Below, piece by piece: positions 58,950-64,000 of a stretch of 64,000 bases of DNA. This DNA comes from Heracleum sosnowskyi. Lineage: Eukaryota > Streptophyta > Magnoliopsida > Apiales > Apiaceae. Position 1 is the stretch's first letter. Each line of letters opens with the position of its first letter. Where the stretch lies: NCBI GenBank assembly GCA_030848705.1, contig JAUIZM010000012.1, forward strand, positions 1,917,001 through 1,981,000, in the 5' to 3' direction. A model generated the notes under the pieces. That model searched no databases, was not told the DNA's origin, and saw nothing but the letters and a program-made list of their open reading frames with translations. Position numbers and translations under genes: made by a program.

Positions 58950-59455
58950 TGTTATGGATTAAAAAATGTGCTTGGTGAATTTAATTCTAAGGTTTAATGA
59001 GCTTCGAGCTTTAATGGCTGCACTCGTGTATCCGGACTAAATTGGTCCTCACAAGATGCCTACGTATCTCAAATCGTAATTGAGAATCAAGCCAAAGACG
59101 TAGTTCTGATTGTAGGATCAGGGACCTTATATAGGCGTCTGGAGCCTAGTATTTATGGTATGTTTGGGAGACTTAACGGATAAGTCTTCTTTTTGATATT
59201 GGATAAGTATTGTATTTCTTGCTGAAGAATTCGTTTCCTTGTTGATAAAGGTTATGACTCATTGATTGCCTTTAATTGGGATTCCAGATCCTTCTTTGAC
59301 TAATTTTCCATAATCAAGGCTCTTTTCATGAGCTGTATATTTTCCCTACTCATTAATTACGAAATTAAAGAATAATTAGGGTGTCGGTCCTTAAATACCG
59401 GCCTTTTAATTGAATCAGCAATTATATTTCTATAATTACTTTTCTGTCCATATCA
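58950..59455 (-). repeat. 5' LTR of the Tat element
   Basis: 506 bp, near-identical to 49208-49713, followed on its inner side by the primer-binding site (plus strand CCCACAGACGGCGCCA at 58932-58947). Confidence 0.93.
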
Positions 59456-59460
59456 GTAAC

Positions 59461-60536
59461 CCATAAACTTAATATTTTTTTTACCTGAGAGTAAATAATA
59501 AAAATTTAAACATCATCCACTAACATTACCTATACTCTTGCTTGAACACCCACCATCACAAGAAGCATTTCTTTATTAGTAAAATAATAATTATTTTAAT
59601 AAGAATAATTTATTTCTATTTTCAAATTTGTAAAAAATTGCATAATAAAAATTTATAATACAATTAATAAAAAATTGATTAATACAATTAAAAAAAATTG
59701 ATTAATACAATTAATATAAAATTGCATAATAATACAATTAATATACACGTTATATTTATAACTATTACTTTTATACTATAAGTTATACAATAAATCTGTA
59801 TTAATGTAATTAGAATGTGTATTTCATCCGCTCGATCTCGATATGTTCCCCACCCAATGGGGTCAGGAATTTGGGAAATTGTTCGGGTTCGAGCGGGAAT
59901 GGCAAGATATATAGAAATAATTTGAAAACTTCTTTTCATTGAAACACAATATTACTAAAACTCAGGTTCGATTTGCTGTTGCCACTACATAATTATACAA
60001 ATGATTTATTTATTAAATTTAACTTCTTTTATTTCACCTAGATTCGATTATCATAACTATTTAATTAAATAGTTTTTATTTATTATAGACTTTCATTTAA
60101 ATTTCACATTTAATTCTACAAATCAACATATTTAAATTAATATTTATTAATTATTTTTATACCAAATATTCAAATTTTGTTTTAATAATTTATTTTTTAA
60201 ATAGGATTGGATATTAAAGTGGCGGGCTTCAACTAAATATCCTTTTCTATTACAAATTTTGATTTAAATTCGTTGAATATTATGAAAATTCAATTTATAT
60301 TCAGATTTTAACAAGTCTAATCCTATTCGAATCCAAATTTACAGACACAACTCAATGTAATAGAATTAAAAACAGATTAGATTTTAAGTATTTTATTATT
60401 CGACTCAGAATTTAAAAAACAAAAGGAAAAGAGGCCACGATTAGTGCCCCATTCCATAATCTCTCTTAATCTGTCCAGTTTCAAGTTGAAATCGAATTTG
60501 GAAGCTCCACTTCTCACGTACCCCCCTCTCCCTCCC
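59461..60536. other. AT-rich upstream region of the glucanase gene
   Basis: Very AT-rich, with repeated ATTGATTAATACAATTAA phrases near 59660-59745. A short GC-richer island (59828-59915) contains CCGCTCGATCTCG and TCGGGTTCGAGCGGG, which are partly inverted. No gene visible. Confidence 0.4.
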
Positions 60537-60543
60537 TATATAA
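60537..60543 (+). promoter_or_regulatory. TATA box of the GH17 gene
   Basis: TATATAA in the context CCCTCCCTATATAAACACAC, 66 bp before the ATG at 60609. Position and context are typical of a strong plant core promoter. Confidence 0.65.
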
Positions 60544-60608
60544 ACACACATGCAGGCACGCAGAGTCTCATTGATAAGTTTTCACAGCTCCAAAATATTA
60601 CTCCTACA

Positions 60609-62048
60609 ATGTCTCTGCTTAAACTTTTTCTGTTTTGTTTATTCTTGATTTTTGGAACCCTGTGTTCCGCTCATAATCATGGTTCCATCGGTGTGAATTA
60701 TGGTAGAATTGCGGATAATCTTCCACAGCCTTCTCAAGTGGTGGAGCTTCTCAAATCGAATGGCATTACTCGTGTCAAGATCTTTGATGCTGAATCTTCT
60801 GTTCTGTCTGCTCTGGCTAATTCTAATATTTGTGTTACGGTCTGTATGCCTAATGGTCTGTTGTCATCGGCTGCTAATGATCAATCATTCACTGATTCTT
60901 GGCTCAACTCCAACATTGTCCCTTTCTATCCCCAGACCATGATTGAAGCTATCGCGGTTGGAAACGAAGTGTTTGTAGACCCTCAGAGCACTCCTTACCT
61001 CGTGCCTGCGATGAAAAATATGCATGCTTCTCTTCAAAAACTTAATTTTAGTGCTGATATTAAAGTTTCTTCCCCTGTTGCTCTCAGTGCACTTCAAAAT
61101 TCTTATCCGCCTTCATCTGGATCGTTTAAGTCTGAATTGATCGAGCCTGCCATCAAGCCTATGCTCACTTTTCTTCAACAGACAGGGTCTTATCTAATGG
61201 CCAATTCCTACCCGTTTTTTGCTTATGAAGCCAATACTGATACTATCTCTTTAGATTATGCTTTGCTTCGTCCCAATGAAGGCGTAAAAGACCCTGCCAA
61301 TGGGAATGTTTATATGAGCCTTTTTGAAGCCCAACTTGATGCTGTTTTTGCAGCTCTTGATGCCTTGAATTTTAGTGATATTAAAGTTGTTGTTTCCGAG
61401 ACTGGATGGCCTTCAGCAGGGGGTGATACGGAATTTGGTGCTGGAATCGACAATGCAGCAGCTTACAATGGAAACCTAGTCCGCAGAGTACTCACCGGTG
61501 GTGGCACTCCCTTGAGGCCTAACGATAAACTCAACGTCTTTTTGTTTGCATTGTTTAATGAAAATCAGAAAGGCGGACCTGTTTCCGAAAGGAATTATGG
61601 TCTCTTTTATCCGGACACAAAGAAAGTTTACGACATTCCCTTGTCATTAGATGCATTGAATGGTACAATGTCAAATCCCACAAATAGAAGTAAAGCAAAG
61701 GTGCCCGGAGCATCACCACCAGTGAATCAGGGTCCAAGCACAAAAGGACAGACTTGGTGTGTAGCTAATGTGCAGGCAGGGAAGGAGAAACTACAAAGTG
61801 CGCTTGATTACGCTTGTGGTGAAGGCGGGGCTGATTGTAGGCCAATCCAGTCAGGTGAAAGATGTTTTCATCCGGATACTCTTGAGGCCCATGCTTCATA
61901 TGCGTTCAACAGTTATTATCAGAAGATGTCTCGAGCAAGCTGGACGTGTCATTTCGGAGGAGCTGCCAATGTGGTTACTCAACTTCCTAGTAATTTTAAC
62001 TGCGAGAATCCAACCATGAGAGGAAGAAAGATGTTGCACTTGATGTAA
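60609..62048 (+). CDS. glucan endo-1,3-beta-glucosidase, GH17 with C-terminal X8 (CBM43) domain, 479 aa
   Basis: A secreted hydrolase of beta-1,3-glucan (callose) in wall or plasmodesmata. Signal peptide at residues 1-21 (LFLFCLFLIFGTLCSA). The GH17 barrel runs from ~26 (IGVNYGRIADNLPQP) to ~345. The general acid is E120 in AVGNEVF and the nucleophile is E264 in VVSETGWPSAGG; NENQKGGP is typical of the family. A Pro/Ser linker (~355-380) leads to the X8 domain (~383-465; WCVAN, DYACGEGGADC, CHFGG), which binds beta-1,3-glucan. The sequence stops soon after X8 with a basic tail and no hydrophobic GPI signal. The frame is open upstream to 60444, but the signal peptide and TATA box place the start at 60609. 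No intron is needed. Confidence 0.93.
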   Translation: MSLLKLFLFCLFLIFGTLCSAHNHGSIGVNYGRIADNLPQPSQVVELLKSNGITRVKIFDAESSVLSALANSNICVTVCMPNGLLSSAANDQSFTDSWLNSNIVPFYPQTMIEAIAVGNEVFVDPQSTPYLVPAMKNMHASLQKLNFSADIKVSSPVALSALQNSYPPSSGSFKSELIEPAIKPMLTFLQQTGSYLMANSYPFFAYEANTDTISLDYALLRPNEGVKDPANGNVYMSLFEAQLDAVFAALDALNFSDIKVVVSETGWPSAGGDTEFGAGIDNAAAYNGNLVRRVLTGGGTPLRPNDKLNVFLFALFNENQKGGPVSERNYGLFYPDTKKVYDIPLSLDALNGTMSNPTNRSKAKVPGASPPVNQGPSTKGQTWCVANVQAGKEKLQSALDYACGEGGADCRPIQSGERCFHPDTLEAHASYAFNSYYQKMSRASWTCHFGGAANVVTQLPSNFNCENPTMRGRKMLHLM

Positions 62049-62440
62049 TTTTTTTTTTGGAAGAAGGAAATTATAGATTGTTAGGTATTCTTTTGTAGAA
62101 GATCTCCCCACCCATTTATTGTATTTCTACTTAAATTTAAGACAGAGCTGTTTGTTTGTTTATACAGTGTTTTTGTTGTCTTTTTTGGTTCCCTACGAAG
62201 ATTTATCGTTTCCTTAACTTAAGTACTTAACTAAATATTGATGGAAGAAGTTGAGGATTAAGTCACAAGAGGGCCAAACTGTAGAATATCCTGTTCAGTT
62301 TCACACATTCAGAATTTAGTCAATGATTGTGTACAAGATGTCACTAGAGGAGACAACAGAACATATATTTATACATTAAACCACTTAAAAAGTTAAGTTC
62401 TTACAAAAAAAAAAGACAAAAGACAAAAGTTCATGAAAGG
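62049..62440. other. 3' flank of the glucanase gene
   Basis: Presumed 3' UTR and terminator region: T-rich after the stop, no AATAAA of note, no coding frame supported. Confidence 0.4.
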
Positions 62441-63228
62441 ATTAGTGACCTGAAGAAACGGTTTAAGCACTGGATCCCCTCGCCTCAGGTGAAGTGCATG
62501 TCAAAAACACATTCAAGTAAACGAGTGATATTAGTTCTGGTTTAAACACTTTTTAACTTTTTACACAGAAAAGATGTACTTAGCGACACACCTTACCTGC
62601 ATGCTCTGAAAGTTAGCACAAAGAAGCTGATTGATGAAATCAGGTGAAACTGAGGACTCTTTTCTTGCTGACATTGCTCTTTGAAACAACCATTCAACCA
62701 AGATGCAGTCAAGTTGGGCTGCACATAAAGTTTTAACTTTTAATCGAAGTCATAACCAGAGGGTTCTATGGGTTTAAGAGGGACAGACTGTCTGAGTCCA
62801 AAAGGTTGCCGTAGATTGCTTCATATATCCCTTGTGTTGTTATAGAAATAATACTGCGGTCATGCTAGAGCCTCAATGCAGAAACTTCTATATGTTAAAG
62901 GTTCAGGCATGATTCGTAAAATGAATATCCTGAAATTAGAAAAATGTGTTTTTACATGTGACACGTCAACATTTCTTAAAAATATTCAGACTTTCATACC
63001 AGTAGCCTGAGAAGGATCCGGTTGAGAAGTTAACCAAAAAGCTCCATATACTTAAAATTATTGGAGGTGTTAGAAAAACATTATAAATCTATGCAATCAT
63101 GCAAAACTACATACCATTTGTTAGTCTACCAAGATGCCTGGTCAAGCTTCCAAAACCACCAAAGGAAACTGAGGACTGTATGCCACTAGCATCACCAAAC
63201 TGCCGAAAGTAATGCATAAGATCTGTGA
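62441..63228 (-). pseudogene. partial exons of a possible flavoprotein (FAD-dependent oxidoreductase-like) gene
   Basis: Two phase-matched minus-strand exons are visible. 63228-63115 encodes TDLMHYFRQFGDASG and FGGFGSLTRHLGRLTN. 62718-62597 encodes AQLDCILVEWLFQRAM and PDFINQLLCANFQSMQ. Both are bordered by AG and GT. A third open piece near 62449-62495 reads LRRGDPVLKPFLQ but lacks a good acceptor. From memory the FGGFGSLTRHLGRL segment recalls plant plastid FAD-dependent oxidoreductases; this is weak. No upstream exons are found in the remaining 770 bp and the downstream end is unclear. It may be a truncated pseudogene or the edge of a real gene. Confidence 0.35.
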
Positions 63229-64000
63229 CTGAAAGTAAGCAACATCTAGAATCTAATATAATCTATAGACTATAGTGATTGTAGGATTTGTACTATCTGT
63301 AACTTGCGAAGTGAATTATTGCAAGTGTACTTGAGCACATGTGAATCAGAAGGTTTTAACTTTCAATAGAAAAGATGATAACTAATTAGCTTGTCCACAG
63401 ACATATCTAGACGAGAGTTTTGCTAAAACGCGAAAAAAACTGCATTTTTACCCGTCACGGTATGTAGGGAAAATGCCAGATATAACTCTTAAAATCTCCA
63501 TATCATCAAGAGACACCCCCTATAAAAAAAACCCCAGATTGTTAAACTTTTCAATTAAGTATCACCAGTATTTCACTCTGAAGTCCAACCTACAAGGTTT
63601 ACTGGCACTCTTTTTCGTTCATTTCGTGAATCAAATGGAGAAAGAACATTCTTCCATTACAGAGGAAACGTACAAGTGTAGTAAGAGAGAATGTGATTAG
63701 AAAATGTTTTATCGTAGGATGATTAAATAAAAAGAGACATTATTGTAGTTTAAAAGATGAGTTAACATAATCATAAAAGACACCTCCTCGTCAATTCTAT
63801 CTGCTAATTCATAACTCTCGATATATTCTTGATCAAATTCTGGCTCCCCGGAGCATAATTGCTAACTTCAATCAACATTGGCATGCTTTCATCACTGAAA
63901 ATTCTCAATTTCAGGATGCTTACGAACAAAGAGTATTATTGGATTGATCTCCGCTCTAAGGATGCTACTTCTACTTGGTTCTAAAAACTTATGTGATAGG
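63229..64000. other. unassigned right edge
   Basis: No confident gene. A short plus-strand stretch at about 63864-63947 (reading NFNQHWHAFITENSQFQDAY) looks protein-like but ends in a stop after about 27 codons and could be a transposon fragment. Confidence 0.3.

Larger units (their letters stand above)
49203..59460 (-). mobile_element. Ty3/gypsy LTR retrotransposon of the Tat lineage, complete structure
   Basis: Element 49208-59455 with 506-bp LTRs that differ at four positions; target duplication GTAAC at 49203-49207 and 59456-59460. The primer site on the minus strand is TGGCGCCGTCTGTGGGAA next to the 5' LTR, and a purine tract (TTGGGGGGCAAA) abuts the 3' LTR. It has a second, archaeal-type RNase H before integrase, a long 3' region with tandem repeats and an antisense gene. 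These are hallmarks of the Tat group (Ogre/Retand relatives). LTR divergence of about 0.8 percent suggests a recent insertion. Confidence 0.95.

Noticed and set aside
63473..63700. 75-aa plus-strand frame at the right edge
   Set aside because: Composition is like the AT-rich background and no motif or splice context was found.

Overview
This is a stretch of plant nuclear DNA. Its genes are split by short AT-rich introns with GT/AG borders, and the families present are plant ones: cellulose synthase-like, CLE peptide, OSCA/CSC1 channel and GH17-X8 glucanase. Roughly a third is LTR and non-LTR retrotransposon of plant lineages. It looks like a eudicot, but I cannot name the species from sequence alone. 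I see no CRISPR arrays, operons or tRNA/rRNA genes.

Layout. (1) 1-13.5 kb: a tandem duplication of a cellulose synthase-like (CslB/H clade) gene. The first copy (281-3700, +) has nine exons and all catalytic motifs. The second (10043-13332) is a decayed pseudogene. A Ty1/copia element (4128-9254, -) sits between them, and a SINE and a perfect hairpin lie in introns of the pseudogene. (2) 13.6-14.4 kb: remnants of an NDR1/HIN1-like (LEA2) gene. (3) 14.66-32.84 kb: three intact genes, all on the minus strand: condensin subunit CAP-H (13 exons), an OSCA1-type hyperosmolality-gated channel (11 coding exons) and a UFD1/zinc-finger protein (3 exons). (4) 33.09-38.52 kb: a nearly complete L1-type LINE with a 14-bp target duplication, inserted about 250 bp upstream of the UFD1-family start codon. 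(5) 39.77-40.01 kb: a small CLE peptide gene, followed by two related MITEs. (6) 41.45-46.59 kb: a second copia element with an uninterrupted 1539-aa polyprotein, LTRs that look identical and a GTGGT target duplication. It is the youngest insertion here. (7) 46.9-49.2 kb: a TRIM-like LTR fragment with an exact 336-bp tandem duplication, then AT-rich degenerate repeats. (8) 49.21-59.46 kb: a complete Tat-lineage Ty3/gypsy element with two RNase H domains, an antisense intron-containing gene and an array of palindromic 55-bp repeats. (9) 60.6-62.05 kb: a GH17-X8 beta-1,3-glucanase. (10) The right edge holds minus-strand exons of a possible flavoprotein.

The host genes serve unrelated roles: wall polysaccharide synthesis and turnover, chromosome condensation, osmosensing, ubiquitin/Cdc48-type function and peptide signalling. 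They do not form a pathway. The most unusual content is inside the Tat element: a spliced antisense gene with its own TATA-like box, placed just downstream of a tandem array of near-perfect palindromes. Exon coordinates were inferred by hand from reading frame, splice consensus and remembered family conservation; no alignment was run.
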